A DNA stretch of 64,000 nt from Lycium barbarum (GCF_019175385.1 NC_083338.1:88991777-89055776), one strand, 5' to 3'; positions 35,709-49,700 are shown, numbered from the stretch's first letter. A program made the numbers and translations. The notes: generated from the letters alone by a model not told the origin.

Positions 35709-38206
35709 TGTCACACCCCTACCTTACTAGGGTGTGATGGGCACCCGACCCCATATTCGGAGCCGAGCGAACCCGCTGACTCTTATTACATACTTAATCT
35801 CTTTAGGCTCGTACATCAATAAGAAATGAAAAACATAGTTAAGCTTTCAGAATTTTTCTTTTCTTTGTACTCAATTCAAACAAAATCTGTGGCCACGCGG
35901 AATCTGTAACATAAAATATAAAGACACATCGGCTGGTGAAGCCGCTTCCAAGACTGACAAACTACACTTACGACTCTGTCTGCAAAGTCTCTAACTTCGA
36001 ACAAGACATCATAGCACATATTCTCTGACTCGGCAGCACTCCAGGAGCGATATCATGTCATATAATACCAACTGATCAGGTGGATACGCGTATATAACGC
36101 TCTGCCCTCTTTCCCATCTTCCCTGTATACATATGCATGTATCATGTACATATCTCAGCGTCTATAGCGCTCTCGCCCTTTTTCCCATATTCCCCATATG
36201 CATATACATATATCATATAGGCAACATGCAGGAGAGCCCAAGAAATGCTATAAGCCTATCGGAGTGACGTAAGGTCTGTAACCTCCGATTATATTATGGA
36301 ATAATCATCGTGGCTTTGTCTCACCTTGAAGGAACAATTATTACAAGATTGACTAGCAACGAATAACAGCGTACATAAACCGACATCTAAAGACTCAGAA
36401 ACAAGTTTCGGGTCAATCCGACTTAGTATAAGGAAGTTAGGAGCGTTTGAAGTACAGAACCTCCTACGAACGTTTCAGAAGCTATTTTTGGAAAATCATT
36501 CTTATCATAGTCATCATAGAAATACTCTTATCCTTGATATCATCAATGTCGTTGTAAAACATATCCATCATTATTGTCATAAAAGCTTACAATACCATAA
36601 ACCTTTGTTTTGGAAAAATACGGACATTTTGGAAAACATTGACGGGTTATCGGGAAAGTAATCATGCCTTAGAATCATAGACATCTAACTTTCGCAAACA
36701 AGGAAGATATGGAAACAATTATGAAATCATAACATCGGAATCATGCCTTTGAAAGAAAGGGACGAGCCCTAACATACCTGTTCCACGTCCTATTAGCTAC
36801 GCTTAATTGTCCAAGCTCGTTATCGCTAGTCTACATTCAAGAAGATTGACGCAATCATTAGATTCATCACCATATACTTGTCTTAATGCTTCAAATGAAT
36901 TCATTTATAATCTGCCGAAATTTCGGCAGCACCTCCCCTGTAAATACACCATCCCCGAGAATCTTAACTCGGCCCAAATCATCAATCAACAATCCGAGAA
37001 TTTAACTCGGCCAAACTATCAACAACAATACCATCAATCATACCAACAACATCAACAATCAATTTAAGACGCATTCTAACATTAATGACCTTTGGCATAC
37101 AATTTAACGACATTTCATTATATTCAATTCAATTCACATAACATTCAAAACGACTCAATCAACATACTACTTCACCCGAAACCTTCCAATTCCAACAAGA
37201 ACAATAACAACCTATTTCCTTCTTTCAAATTCAATCATAACAACCCAACTTACAATCTTCCAAACAAATGTCTCACTTCCAAATTCATGAATTCCATCAA
37301 CATTTTACATTAACAACTTCATTCATACAAATATAAGAATTCATACCAAAGTCACACTAACTTCTTCAACAACCCTACAATGATTCCAAATTCACTTCAA
37401 GTCATCAAACCTTCATTCTCACAATAGAATCCACAACTACAACAATCAAACACTAGATAAAATAATTAAATCATTATTCCTACACACACACCTACATGCA
37501 CGGCCAAACCATGTTTCCACATTTCCATAAATTTCATCCACTTTTACATACCACAACATACAAAATCATCCATAACATATAAGAAAAGGATCAAACCTTA
37601 CCTTTTTCCCTTGATTTTTCACTTGGCTAAGATTTGTAACTTGCTAGAATATGTGCTTTTCTTGCTCCAATGACCACTTCACCTTGCTAAGGACCCTTCA
37701 ATGGATTGTTTAGCTAGAAGAAAATAATTTTTGATAAAAAAATTTCCAAGGTTCTTGTTGGATTTATCATGGCCGAATGGCCTTGGTTCTTTTTCTCCTT
37801 CTCTTTTGTTCTTTAGGCTTCTTGAAATTTCTAGGAATGAAATGAATAAGATGACTAATAAGTCATCTTTTGGACTTATAAATTTTGTTCCCATATGGGC
37901 TTTGGCCCATCTATTATGGACGGCCCAAATGGCCCCCTTTAATTTCCAAGCCCATTTTTTTTGTTTTTGTTTTGCACTTCATGAAAATTTATTTTTTTCA
38001 AATTCCAAATTTGCCCTTCGCCTTCCTCCATATTTCCATGAGTCATATTGCGAATTTCCCTTTTTTCCCCTAGCCTTTCTTAATATTTCCACTTCAAAAT
38101 TTTTTATAACCAACTTGTGTGTTAGACAAGATCAAAATATAGCCTTGCTCTTGACTTCCCGCAATTATCTTGAATTATCCAAATGTACAAAATGCGGGAT
38201 ATAACA
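35709..38206 (-). mobile_element. Solo LTR E (2498 bp) inserted in C's LTR
   Basis: On + starts TGTCACACCCC and ends GATATAACA; on the minus strand TGTTATATCCCGCATTTT...GGGTGTGACA. Flanked by CAAGG at 35704-35708 and 38207-38211, and excision restores the C LTR. Same family as 1-2672. Relative to that copy it lacks about 300 bp between positions equal to 2030 and 2334 (joined near 36052), which removes the TATA-like stretch and the hairpin block. It also shows a partly duplicated GCTCTcgCCCTyTTTCCCAT segment at 36098-36200. No PBS, coding or polypurine sequence. Confidence 0.92.
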
Positions 38207-39393
38207 CAAGGCTTCTGGTTTATCCGTACCCAACTGCAGTGGTGCGCGCGCATCATCGTATACATATATATCTATATATTCTACCCGGCCGTATAAGCTC
38301 GGGGTTTCATGATAGCCATACATAGGCACATATACATATAAGCTCATAGGCATCTTTAGCATCATTACTATTATCGTCGTCATCATTATCATCATCACCA
38401 TTATCGTTGTCATCATTATCGTTATCACTATTATCATCGTCATCGTTATCACTATTATCGTCGTCATCATCACATCTATCCTTATAGGATTATTTGTCAT
38501 ATGAGGAATTTAGTACAATCGTAACATATCGAGAATTTCAAGTTTAGTAGCTTTCGAAGATAGCATCATTTGGAGGACATCATAAACTTATAGGAGATTA
38601 GATATTTGGCCAAAGAACCTTGCCTTATGAAAGAAGGGTTAGCCCTACATACCTTTCCGTTCAACAATTCCATCACATGCATGTTCTCCTTCAATGCTCA
38701 CATTTCTATCTTCATTAGAGTTATACTACCATTAGAAAATCGATAGCTAGCATACATGACTAAAGCTAGAGAAAATTAGACAGCATCTCCTTTAATTATA
38801 CGACTTCCTCCATATCATATATCGACTCCCAAACATCAATAATACATTCACAACATCATAACAATAGTCTTTATTATCCTACATTATCCATATTTCTCAA
38901 TTCACTTCAAGTCATTCATACCCATGGTCATAGCACACGATTACATCCGTTCATATTCAATGTCTATACCATGTTCTTAACATCATTTATCACATGATTA
39001 TAATCATAACATATCAAGAATCATTACTCAACCCAAGCTATTACTCAAAGATGACCCTATTCCCACATTCAAGGCCCATTTTCTATATTCTTTTACAATC
39101 AAAGTGTTTCAACTTTAAACTACCTTAAACAACATGAAAATACCATAAAATTTACTTTAGATGGTGTGGGAATGAATCTTGAGTGGAAATACTTCGGTTG
39201 AACCCAACCCTAGTTCTCCTCCAATGGAATTTCTTGTGGTCCTCTAACCCTTGGAAGATTTCTACAACATAAACACTTGATTCTAGTCTTTAATCTTTGT
39301 GTTCTCTTGGACTTCCGTGGACTATGCTTAGAGAAGGGTTTTTGAGATCTCAACACTTTTAGAAGATGAAAAATGAATTGAAAGAACCCAAGG
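38207..39393 (-). repeat. Element C 5' LTR, segment 3
   Basis: Continues the C LTR from the CAAGG site to the F insertion. From 38519 it is almost identical to the C 3' LTR at 7514-8390. Includes a trinucleotide-like region (38370-38475). No gene. Confidence 0.88.
38370..38475. repeat. Imperfect ATC/GTC trinucleotide region
   Basis: About 35 triplets of ATC, ATT, GTC, GTT and ACC type. Shorter versions sit at the same LTR position in B (about 12030-12072, 19706-19746) and J (56366-56412). The Met/Ile/Thr-rich frame on the minus strand is an artefact. Confidence 0.85.
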
Positions 39394-41050
39394 TGTTACG
39401 CCCCAGAAAATTTCATATTACTAAGGCTGCAGACGACTTAATGTGAGCTCAAGGAGGATCAAATATTACAATTATAAAGGATGAAATTCTAATATATTAG
39501 CATGAGGATAGCATGAGTATGATATTTGGAATTCGTACAATACGATTGGAATGATACGTTAAAAGATATATAACCCTCGTAATCGCAAGCTGAGGTGGTG
39601 TCCACATGTCGATATTTTATAAAGGACATATGACTAGTTAAATGGATAATATATGTGAAGTTAAACACAACTCAAGAAGGACCCTTGAGCCAAATCAAAG
39701 TGGAAGCCCTCCAAAAAGATGTTTTTAAGTTACGTTTTCGGGTGATCTGAGTTCGGGAGGCCATAACCCCATCATTATTTGGGAGTTTGGGAAAACTCCT
39801 AAAATGAAAGTTGTATATAATTGAAATACCTTTCCAACCATAGGTTGTGGGCCTGCATGTGACATAGGGATAAAACGTTATGGACATTTTAAGGCAGAAA
39901 GGTCATGCTGGGCAGTGGGCCGGCCCAACCCGATTCCAAGTCGGGTCAGGCCCACTTCCCTTGCTATTTAAGGGAAATTTTTAGCCTTATCTGCATCATT
40001 TTTCATACCAAAGGTCCAGAAAATTTTAGATAGAGAGAGAGGAGAGTTAGAGAGAGAAAATGGAGAATCGATTAAGTTCGAGGCCCCGAATCCTGAGGCC
40101 CGTGAAGGATAAAGTGTAGTACAAGTTGTTGCCGTCGTTTTAAGCTAAAAGTTGAACTTGGGGGATGTTGGTTTCATAGTGGATGCTCATATAAGGTATG
40201 TGTAATATTTTAATGATGTTCTTACCCTGATCATTGATAGATTTGACGGGTTAGAATAGAGGAAATGACATTGAAAGTTCGGTTATAATTTTTGGGTATC
40301 AAATGACTTGGGGGCTGTTTTGGTATGATTAAATGGATAGGATTAGTTGGATATTGATATAAAATAATTGTTGATATTGTTGTTGATGTTGTTGATAAGT
40401 TGCTGTTCTTGAATTTGAGAGAATAAAGTGTATGAAGATATCGTATACAAAGCGTATACCGGGCCGTCTTGGTGTATATCCTTGGGAGTTGATACTTTGA
40501 GTTTAAAAACACCTATATGAGATGGTTGTTGTTGCTGTTAATTTAGCTGAATTGGATTCTTGGGGTTGTCGAGTTTATAAGGAAATGCTGTCGAAATTCC
40601 GTTAGAAATAAAGATAAGTTTAAGGGATTGATTATAAGGATATATATTGGAGTTATTGTTGGTAAATTGATATTGTTGATAGATTAGCATGAGCCGAAGA
40701 TGCGTTGTGGTTAGCTGGAAAGCGGCAAAGGTATGTAAGGCAAACCTTTCTTCCTTTGGCATGATTCTTGTTGTTATTCATTCTATATGTACTCCATATG
40801 ATTCCATTCTTAGACAAATAAGGTCCAAATGTTTCTTGTGATGGCTTATTGATATTGTACTCCTATTCGGTTCCAAAGGGAACACCCATAAGGTGCCAAG
40901 TTGAGTTGTGTATATGGTTTTACTAATGATTTCGAGAAAATCAGTTTTATACTAAAGAAAACATAAAGTTTGATTTTCAAAGCCACTCCAAAAGGGGTGC
41001 GAGATTTTACTACTTCATTTCATTTACGATTTCTGTTTACATTCCATAGT

Positions 41051-43460
41051 TGTTACACCTCGGAAATTTTTCCGTACTTGTGTGATGAGTAGAACTATGC
41101 AAGGCTTGAGTGAATGATGTTTTATTAAGTCGGGAATGGCTAATTAAAAATTTTTGGAAATAAGAAAGTCTCGGAAAATTTTCAGTCCAGTGGTCGTATA
41201 TGGCACTATACGGCCCGTAAAGTGATTTACGGACCGTATAGTGCAATCGTCTTTCAGCTTGCCAAAAATCTCAAGTTTTGCCCAGTGTTGATATGGTTAA
41301 ATACGACCCAGTTTACGGCCCGTAAACTGGTTTACGGACCGTAAACCAGGTCGTAAAATGCCATGTTCCTCAGCCAAAACTTTCTATTTTTGGAACGATT
41401 AAATACGGCCATAGAGGACGGACCGTAAATCAAAATATGGTCCGTATATGGTGGTTTACGACCACTGTTCATCCCGACAAGAATTCATTAAAGATCAGAT
41501 TTTGTGATTTTTAAAGGGGACTTAAGCCTCATTTTAATTCATTATTCATTCAACCAACTCAAGAGACTTCTAGAACTCTCCAAATACTTCCTCGACAAGA
41601 ATTCAAAAGGATCAAAGGAACTATTAAGATCAACACCACCAAATTCATGAAATCAAGTGTAAGAACACAATAAAGGATCATCTAAGTCAAGAAATCCCAC
41701 AAAGGGTGGAACTAGGGTTTTGGTTAATTGAAGTATTTCAACTTAAGGATTGTTCAACCATCATCCAAGGTAAGTTATATGATTATTCCGTGTTGTTTGA
41801 AGTATTGGAAAGCTTAGACACTTGAAATGTAGAAGAACATAGGAAGTGGGTCATTTTGAGTAAGTAGTGACATAAATGAATGATAGTGGAATCGAATTAC
41901 GAATGTTGAAGTGTTGTGAGTACAAATACGTTATAAATGATGTTTATATCATGAAACAAGCATTAAATGCATGAAAACGCAAGGATGAGCTAGAAGTAGA
42001 AATAAGGGAAAATTAGAGGAAAATGGTGGATTTTGCCAAATGTATGTAAACGATGATTGTCGATTGTGGTATTGTAAGTAATATTATGAATGTTGGGAGT
42101 TAATATAAAACATGAGAAAAGTAGTATGAGCGAAGGAAGCATTGTCCGACTTCTCCCAGAATTAGCGACGCGTTCTTATAGTTAGTTTACTAATGTTGAT
42201 ACGAATTCTCTTATGAAGGTAACGACTTGATATCGACGGAGAACAAGTGAGCGATATCTTAGCTAAACGACCAAGGTATGTGAGGCTAGTCCTTCTTTCT
42301 AATGGCATGAATCTTTTAGATTGAATCCCTATTCCTTTCATGAGTTCTTACATTCTAAGAAGTTAAAAGCTTATACCTATGAATGTCTATATGAGATAAG
42401 TTATACGATATGATGACACTAGAATGATGATGATGTTATTCCTTGCCTACACTCACCTTATGTACTAGTCCTTTCAAGGTGAGGCAGAATGTCCATAATG
42501 GTTCCATAATGTAACCGGGGGATCACGACCTTACGTCACCCCGATAGAGTAAAGTTGATCATGAGCATTATACACGCATTATGATAAGATAAGTATTTTA
42601 TGATAAGCATATTACTATGAGTATTTACGTTAAGCATGTCATGATCATTTCACACCGTGCCTAGTTGGCCGGGCAGTCACCGCCAAGGCGGGCAGCTATA
42701 CGGATACACCACGACCTACGGGCGTGAGCAGACACCACTAGTAGGCGGCATAAGATGGTACCCCAGACGCGGGAGGCCTGGACGCGGGCTAATATTATTG
42801 ATTATCACATCGTTCCGACATGGGCGGGCAGCTTGCATATGATGCATACATGTTACGATGACAAGAATGAGTAAGACAGCATGCATTATTCCATTTATGA
42901 TTATCGGTCAGATCCATATGCTTTATATTGATGCTCTCATTATATTATTGATGCCTTTCTTCATTGTTCCTACCTCTCATACTCAGTACAATATTCGTAC
43001 TGACGTCCCTTCGTCGGACGCTGTGTTCATGCCCACAGGTAGACAGGGAGGCGAGCTTGATCCAGATACTTAGGAGCTGCCAGCTGTCGAGAGCACTCCA
43101 TTGTTCGGAGGTGCTTGTGATTTCTCTTTTGGTACATATGTATATATATATATATATATATTCTGGGCATGACGGAGTCTTGTTCCGTCCATTGTACAGT
43201 ATGTCAGTAGAGGGTCGTAGATGCGTAGTGTGGGTAGCATGGTCTCACATCTTTCATGTATACGTGCACTCATTATTTTGATGTACCAAACCTTTCTATA
43301 TACACAAGTATTTATGGTTCTATATAAGTTGTGATCTTTTTCTATGTTTCAAGCATAAATATGATGATAAGGCATTAATCGAGTAAGGAGGGTAATAGAG
43401 CGAGCGGTGCTTGGCGGTTAGCCCCGGGTACCCGTCACGGCCCCTAGCTGGGTCGTGACA
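41051..43460 (+). mobile_element. Solo LTR H (2410 bp) in F's 5' LTR
   Basis: TGTTACACCTCGG...GGGTCGTGACA, flanked by ATAGT at 41046-41050 and 43461-43465; the empty site is preserved in F's other LTR near 50470. Related to the A/B/C/J LTR family. It has the clearest palindrome array (41205-41465) and the hairpin block at 42978-43039. No internal element sequence. Confidence 0.93.
41205..41465 (+). repeat. Palindrome array in LTR H
   Basis: Two near-perfect palindromes are centred near 41319 (GTTTACGGCCCGTAAAC) and 41338 (GTTTACGGACCGTAAAC). Around them are CTATACGGCCCGTAAA, TTTACGGACCGTATA, GGACCGTAAAT and several GGTCGTA half-sites. They lie about 150-410 bp from the LTR start. Confidence 0.85.
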
Positions 43461-43726
43461 ATAGTATCATCCCTTTATATTGATATGATCATTTATTCTT
43501 TGGGTAGGGAAATAAGATGAAATTGAGTAGAATATAAGTAGTAAGAATTTCATAACAATTCTACCCTTAAACCTGGAGGTATGTCCTCCTAAGTCTAGTG
43601 AGATACAAATTTGATAACTTCTAATGAAAGACCAAGGATAATAAATGGATTGTGATGACTTGATTAGTGACTTATGATATGAATTAAAATTGGTATTTGT
43701 GTATTGAGTTTGTGTTGATATTAAGA

Positions 43727-43850
43727 CGGAAGCGGCTGCTCGAAGGGGCCATCGTTATTAAGCCGGAAGCGGCTGCCCGAAGGGGCCATCATCATTATGC
43801 CGGAAGCGGCTGTCCGAAGGGACCATTCTGTTAACTTGTCGGAAGCGGCA
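43727..43850 (+). repeat. 37-bp tandem repeat in F LTR
   Basis: CGGAAGCGGCTG starts at 43727, 43764, 43801 and (degenerate) 43840, each followed by YCCGAAGGGRCCAT. The equivalent array in the 3' LTR starts at 50732, 50769, 50806 and 50845. Confidence 0.9.
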
Positions 43851-44536
43851 TGTTTGTTGGATTGCATTATTTACTTAAAAATTGTTTTGAGACTTTGTGT
43901 GCCTATTTATTTATTTATTTATTTCAGCGAAGGCTGCAGGTATTGAGTTAGATTGTGATTTCTTCTCTCCTAAGTCAAATTATGATTATGACTTGTTACC
44001 AGCTTACATACTCAGTACATTGTCCGTACTGACGTCCTTTCGCCTGGGGACGCTGCGTTCATGCCCGCAGCCCAGATTGTTTGGCAGGTTAAGTGCATAG
44101 CTAGGATGCTTGGACGTCATCTGGGATTGGCAAGTTCCACCTCATTCTGGAACTGTGCTTATTCATGTACCGATATGTATGATTATGGGTATGTCAGGGA
44201 CCTGTCCTGACTCATAATGTTCAGTTTACTTCTTAGAGACTTCTGCAGACAGTGTCCTGTGGTATGTTTGTCGAGATGTCGACAAAGCGATGTAAGTTTA
44301 GTCATTTGTGGATTTTAAAAGAGTATGTATTTTAGATGATTTCAATTGGTTTAAAGTACTTATTTGATTGAAATTTTTCATAATCGTTATAAAGATAATG
44401 ATTTCTATTTGGAAAAGTTTTATATTCTTAAAAGTTTTTGAAATGATAGGATTTGATAGAGCGAATGTCTAAGGGTTCACTCGACTCTGATGAGAGTCGA
44501 GTGCCTGTCATGCCCTACCACTGTTAGGGTGTGACA

Positions 44537-45668
44537 AAGTGGTATCAGAGCAGTTCGTTCTAGGGGTTGTCTGCAAAGTCGTGCCAGGTAGAGTCTTGTT
44601 CATGGGTGTGTTGTCGACCATACTTATGAACAGGCGGCTACAGGGCATCTAGGAGGGTTTCCCTTCATTCAGATCATAGATTGTGCTATAGAGCTGTGTT
44701 ATAGGCCTTGAATCCTTGCGGCTAACTTTAGGATTCGAATTTCGATTAAGTGATTGTAAAGTGCAACTATGATTGCGAAATTAGAATTGCTCCTAAGAAA
44801 GGTAAGTTCTCTGTTGATTAATGTTTGTTATTTGAGGTAAGTGCTGCAGGTTAAGGATTTCAGTAAGAAAGGTATGCTTCTTCTCGAATTGAGAATGCAA
44901 TTGTGAAGAGCATTTGTACAGGTATGTATAGGGTGTTGTAATATGTATGTGGCCCTGTGAGGCATGTTGATATATTTTGATTGTTGCCCTGTGAGGCTTG
45001 CTGGTTAGCTGTGTACAAGTGGGTAGTACAAATTACAGAGGAGGTTCTGCCAAAATTTTGTTAAAATTGATTGTGATCAGTATATATAGGTGTGTTATGA
45101 TCAGTAACATACACAAGTGTAAACTGAAAAATGAAAGATTAATAATAGTTGTAAATAAACTGAAAGGAGGGTTATGAGATGGGTTCGAAATGATTTTGAG
45201 AGTTAGGTTGAAATTACTCGTGAATATAGAAGTGAGTCGAGGGTTAAGCTAAGTTCTCTCGGGGATTAGAAGTAAGGTTGATGAACTAATATTTATGTGA
45301 TTCGAATAATGTGATAAGATTATGAGAAAAGACTTAAGAGGGGAAGCAATGATAAACAAGGAGTCATTCGAGAGGTGAGTTAGTATAAAAAAGAGTAAGC
45401 TTAAACGAGTAAAGAATGAAACAAGAAAGAGAAAGAAATATGATTACATGTGTCTGAGGAAAGGGAGTACTGTGTCCCTTATAGAAATCAATATAACTGA
45501 AAGCATCAATGAGGTTAAGGGAAGTTGAAGCTTATAGAGGAAAGATATGTATTGAAAAGGTCTTTAGGAATTGTGAAGGGTTGAGTGATATTAATAAGCA
45601 TAGGAATTGGATACGAGTATTAGCCTTTATTTAACATTCGAGGACGAATGTTTCTAAGAGGGGAAGGA
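44537..45668 (+). other. Element F internal region, non-coding, with PBS and polypurine tract
   Basis: TGGTATCAGAGC PBS at 44540-44551, then a leader like that of D and J (GGTAGAGTCTTGTTCATGGG region). After about 44760 I see no homology to gag or pol and no long frame. Near 44940-45005 a short GGCCCTGTGAGGC motif occurs twice. It ends with the AACATTCG-AGGA-CGAATGTT hairpin (45633-45652) and AAGAGGGGAAGGA up to 45668. Confidence 0.85.
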
Positions 45669-46775
45669 TGTTACGCCCCAGAAAATTTCATGTTACTAAG
45701 GCTGCAGACGGCTTAATGTGAGCTCAAGGAGGAGCAAATATTACAAGTATAAAAAATGAAATTCTACTGTATGAGCATGAGGATAGCATGAGTATGATAT
45801 TTGGAATTCGTACAATACGATTGGAATGATACGTTAAAAGATATATAGCCCTCGTAATCGCAAGGTGAGGTGGGGTCCACATGTCGAGATTTTATAAAGG
45901 ACATATGACAAGTTATATGGATAATATATGTGAAGTTAAACACAACTCAAGAAGGACCCTTGAGCCAAATCAAAGTGGAAGCCCTCCAAAAAGATGTTTT
46001 TAAGTTACGTTTTCGGGTGATCTGACTTCGGGAGGCCATAACCCCATCATTATTTGGGAATTTAGGAAAACTCCTAAAATAAAAGTTGTAGATAATTGAA
46101 ATACCTTTCCAAACATAGGTCGTGGGCCTGCATGTGATATAGGGATAACAAGTTATGGACATTTTAAGGCAGAAAGGTCAAGCTGGGCAGTGGGCCGGCC
46201 CAACCCAATTCCAAGTCGGGCCAGGCCCACTTCCCTTGCTATTTAAGGGAAATATTCAGCCTTATCTGCCTCATTTTTCATACCAAAGGTCCAGAATATT
46301 TTAGATAGAGAGAGAGGAGAGCTAGAGAGAGAAAGTGGAGAATCGATCAAGTTCGAGGCCCCGAATCCCGAGGCCTGTGAAGGATAAAGTGTAGTACAAG
46401 TTGTTGCCGTCGTTTTAAGCACAAATTTGAACTTGGGGGATGGTGGTTTCATGGTGGCTGCTCATATAAGGTATGTTTAAGATTTTAATGATGTTCTTAC
46501 CCTGATCATTGATAGATTTGATGGGTTAGAATAGAGGAAATGACATTGAAAGTTCGGTTATAATTTTTGGATATCAAATGACTTGGGGGCTATTTTGGTA
46601 TGATTAAATGGATAGGATTAGTTGGATATTGATATAAAATAATTGTTGATATTGTTGTTGATAAGTTGTTGTTCTTGAATTTGGGAGAATAAAGTGTATG
46701 AAGATATCGTATACAAAGCGTATACCGGGCCGTCTTGGTGTATATCCTTGGGAGTTGATACTTTGAGTTTAAAAA

Positions 46776-49700
46776 TGTTATATCCTGTATTTTCGAACGT
46801 CGGATTATTTGTAAGTCGAGGTGGGGCCCACACGTCAAGATTTTTTTTGGGACATGTGACAAGTTATATGAATCGCATATGTAAAGTTAAACACAACTCG
46901 TGAAGGGCCCTGGGGCCAAATCGAAGTGAAGCCCTCCAAACGGATATTTTTAAGAAAACGTTTTCGGATGACCTGACTTGGAGGCGCAAAATCGGCATTA
47001 TAAGTTTGGAATTTTGGAAAACGCCCAGAAATAAAAGTTGTAGATAATTGAAATAGCTTTCCAACGGTAGGTCGTGGGACTGTAGGTCACATCGGTACAA
47101 GGAGATATGGACGTTTTAAGGTTGAAAGGTCAGTGGGCTAGGCCCAACTCGTGACCAACCGAGTTGGCCCAAAAAAAAATGAAAAACAAAATATTAGGCC
47201 CAATGTTTAAGGGGTGGCCGGCCAAGTGAGGCCCAACCCATAGTTTAATTAAATTTCCATGTGCTAATTAATATAAGAGCCTTGGATGAGTCATAAAGCA
47301 TAGAAGTTTCAAGAAAACTTGAGAGAAAGAAAAGAAAGAACAAGGAGAAAACTCCATGGCCATTTCGGCCAAGATGGGGGAATTTTCCCCCCATGAAATA
47401 TTGTTCTAAAAATTATTTTCTTGTTGTATACCCACTAATTCAAGGGTCCTCTACAACTTGGTGTAATTATTTTGGAAGATAGAACCCTTGGTTCATCAAA
47501 TGCACACCTTGGTCAAGTGAAGAAGTAAGGAGAAAAAGGTAAGAATTAATCCCTTTTTATGTGGTATGAAGGGTTTATTTATGTTGTAGTATGTAGAAAT
47601 TGTTAGAATTCATGAAAGTATGGAAGTTTGTATGGTGTTTATATGTGTGTAAGTAGCCGTGTGCATGTGAATATTGTATAGCCAAAATGAGTTAATTTTA
47701 TGTTGTATTTTAGTTGTGGTTATGGTGAAAATTATATTGGGAATGAAAATTGAATGAATTTTGGTTGAAGTTGGAATGTAGAAAATTATGTCACTTTAGA
47801 ATGATTTTGTGATATTATGGAAATGAAGTTGTTAAGATGTGAATTATGATTATGGTTGATGAAATTGGAAGATCGAAATATGTTATGGATAGGTAGGTTG
47901 AATATTAGAAGTTTTGGATGAATTATGACTTTGGTGGAAAGTTTGTATATTTTGTATACCTTGTGAATATTTTGTGGAAATGATATGAAATATTTCCAAA
48001 TTGTATTGTAATGATCTTGATTAGTAAATGAATATGAGAAGGTTGATATTGACTTGAAAGTGTAAAGTTGGTTTGGAAGTTGTTGCATTATTTGAAAAAG
48101 AAGACAATTTATGTTAGAATGCATTTCTAATGGATTGTTGATATTGTTGGCATTGTTGATTGGGTTGGTTGTTGCTATTTGAGCCGAGTTGAATCTCGGG
48201 GATGTTGTATGTATAGGGGAGATGCTGCCCAAATTTCCGTAGACAAGTATTGGCAAAAATTGAACCTTTAGGCCCTATGATTAATATTTGGTAAACATGA
48301 CCAAATGCAGATTTCAGACGAAACGGGATTTGAATTTGGAAAGGCGTAAGGAGCGAATAAGGTATGTAAAGCCTACCCCTTCATTCTCAGGCATGTTCTA
48401 GACGTACTAGGCTCGGCTGCGAGCCTTAGATACGACTCTGTTCTTCGGAATTCGAGATTGAAATCCGCTCCATTTCCTTCAGTAAGATTGAATCAGTTTT
48501 CTTATAACTTGCCCTTAAAGTAAACTTTATGTATGCAACTTTCCTAAATGGAGTCGGTATGCTTCTAAATGATTATGGACGACCTTATAATGTCTATTAT
48601 CTGTAATTTACGTACGCCGCCTCGAGTTGGTCCGAGGTGGGCCCACAAAGCCCGATACTTTCTGTATAACTTTAACTACCTTGTTTCTGTCCGATTTTCT
48701 CAGACAACATCTGGACTAATATTCTATCCGTTATATGGCAAGCGTTATGACTATTTTCATAAATCTGACAAAATATTTTTGACATCTGGAAATCTGATCC
48801 TGGTAATAATCTGTCGTGCCATCCCAAGTGATATATAGGCGCGTATTTTGAATACTGTCCGAATACTTTTATTTGACCTGCCGTTTGGCCTATTTCAGTT
48901 CCATTGAGTCTGTATGATGATCTGTATGTATGTGGTTTCTCATTAATCTGTTCGTGGATGCCTCAACGCTTCCTTCACTGCGCCCGGGCCAGGTTCTGTT
49001 ATCGTGCATATTCCACTGCATTGTTCACCGCGTCCCTCGGTGTGCGGGCCGGGATCTGTTTACATCTGTATATGATATTATGATGTGTGTATGGGATTGG
49101 CGGCCAAGATGGCATATGATCTGATCTGTCTGTCCACCGCGTCCCGTACTAAGAGGGCCGGGTTCTGTTACCGCGTCCCTCATGAGAGGGCCGGGATCTG
49201 TATGTATGTATGTATATGCTATCTGCATCTGTATAAGCATATGACTCTGTATGACTTTGTATGACTCTGCATGCATGATTCTGTCTGTCCGTCCGTCTGG
49301 ATTATGGTTTCTGCCCGTCCGTTTGGATTATGATTCTGTCCGCTATATTTCTGTGCTTCTGGTTCAGACTATGATTATATTTGTTATATTTTCGCTTTAC
49401 ATACTCGGTACATTTTTCGTACTGACCCCCGGTTCGTCGGGGGCTGCATTACATGCCCGCCGGTACAGGCGCACCCGGTGATACGCCGCCAGTCTAGGAC
49501 ACTGATTCTGCTGTTTTGGGAGAGCTCCTTTGATCCGGAGCGTGTACTTTTGGTATATATCTTCTGACATCTATATATTTTGTATGTATGGTAACTTGGG
49601 GTACGGCGGGGCCCTGTCCCGTCATCTGATTCTGTATGTTCGATTAGAGGCCTGTAGATATGTATGTGGGTTATGGGTTGTCACTGTTCAGGTAGGTATG

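Larger units (their letters stand above)
39394..44536 (+). repeat. Element F 5' LTR, split by solo LTR H
   Basis: 39394-41050 plus 43461-44536, net 2728 bp. Collinear with 45669-51539. Contains GAGAGAGAGGAGAG purine stretches near 40030, the 37-bp tandem repeat and the hairpin block at 44007-44070. No gene. Confidence 0.9.

Noticed and set aside
36807..37313. Gln/Asn-rich 86- and 73-codon frames
   Set aside because: Reverse-strand reading of TTG/GTT-rich solo LTR E; not preserved in LTR 1-2672.
38165..38500. Met/Ile/Thr-rich 111-codon minus frame
   Set aside because: Product of the trinucleotide repeat in C's LTR.
44537..45668. Hidden gag in F
   Set aside because: All frames checked are closed and show none of the knuckle, protease or RT motifs found in the other elements.
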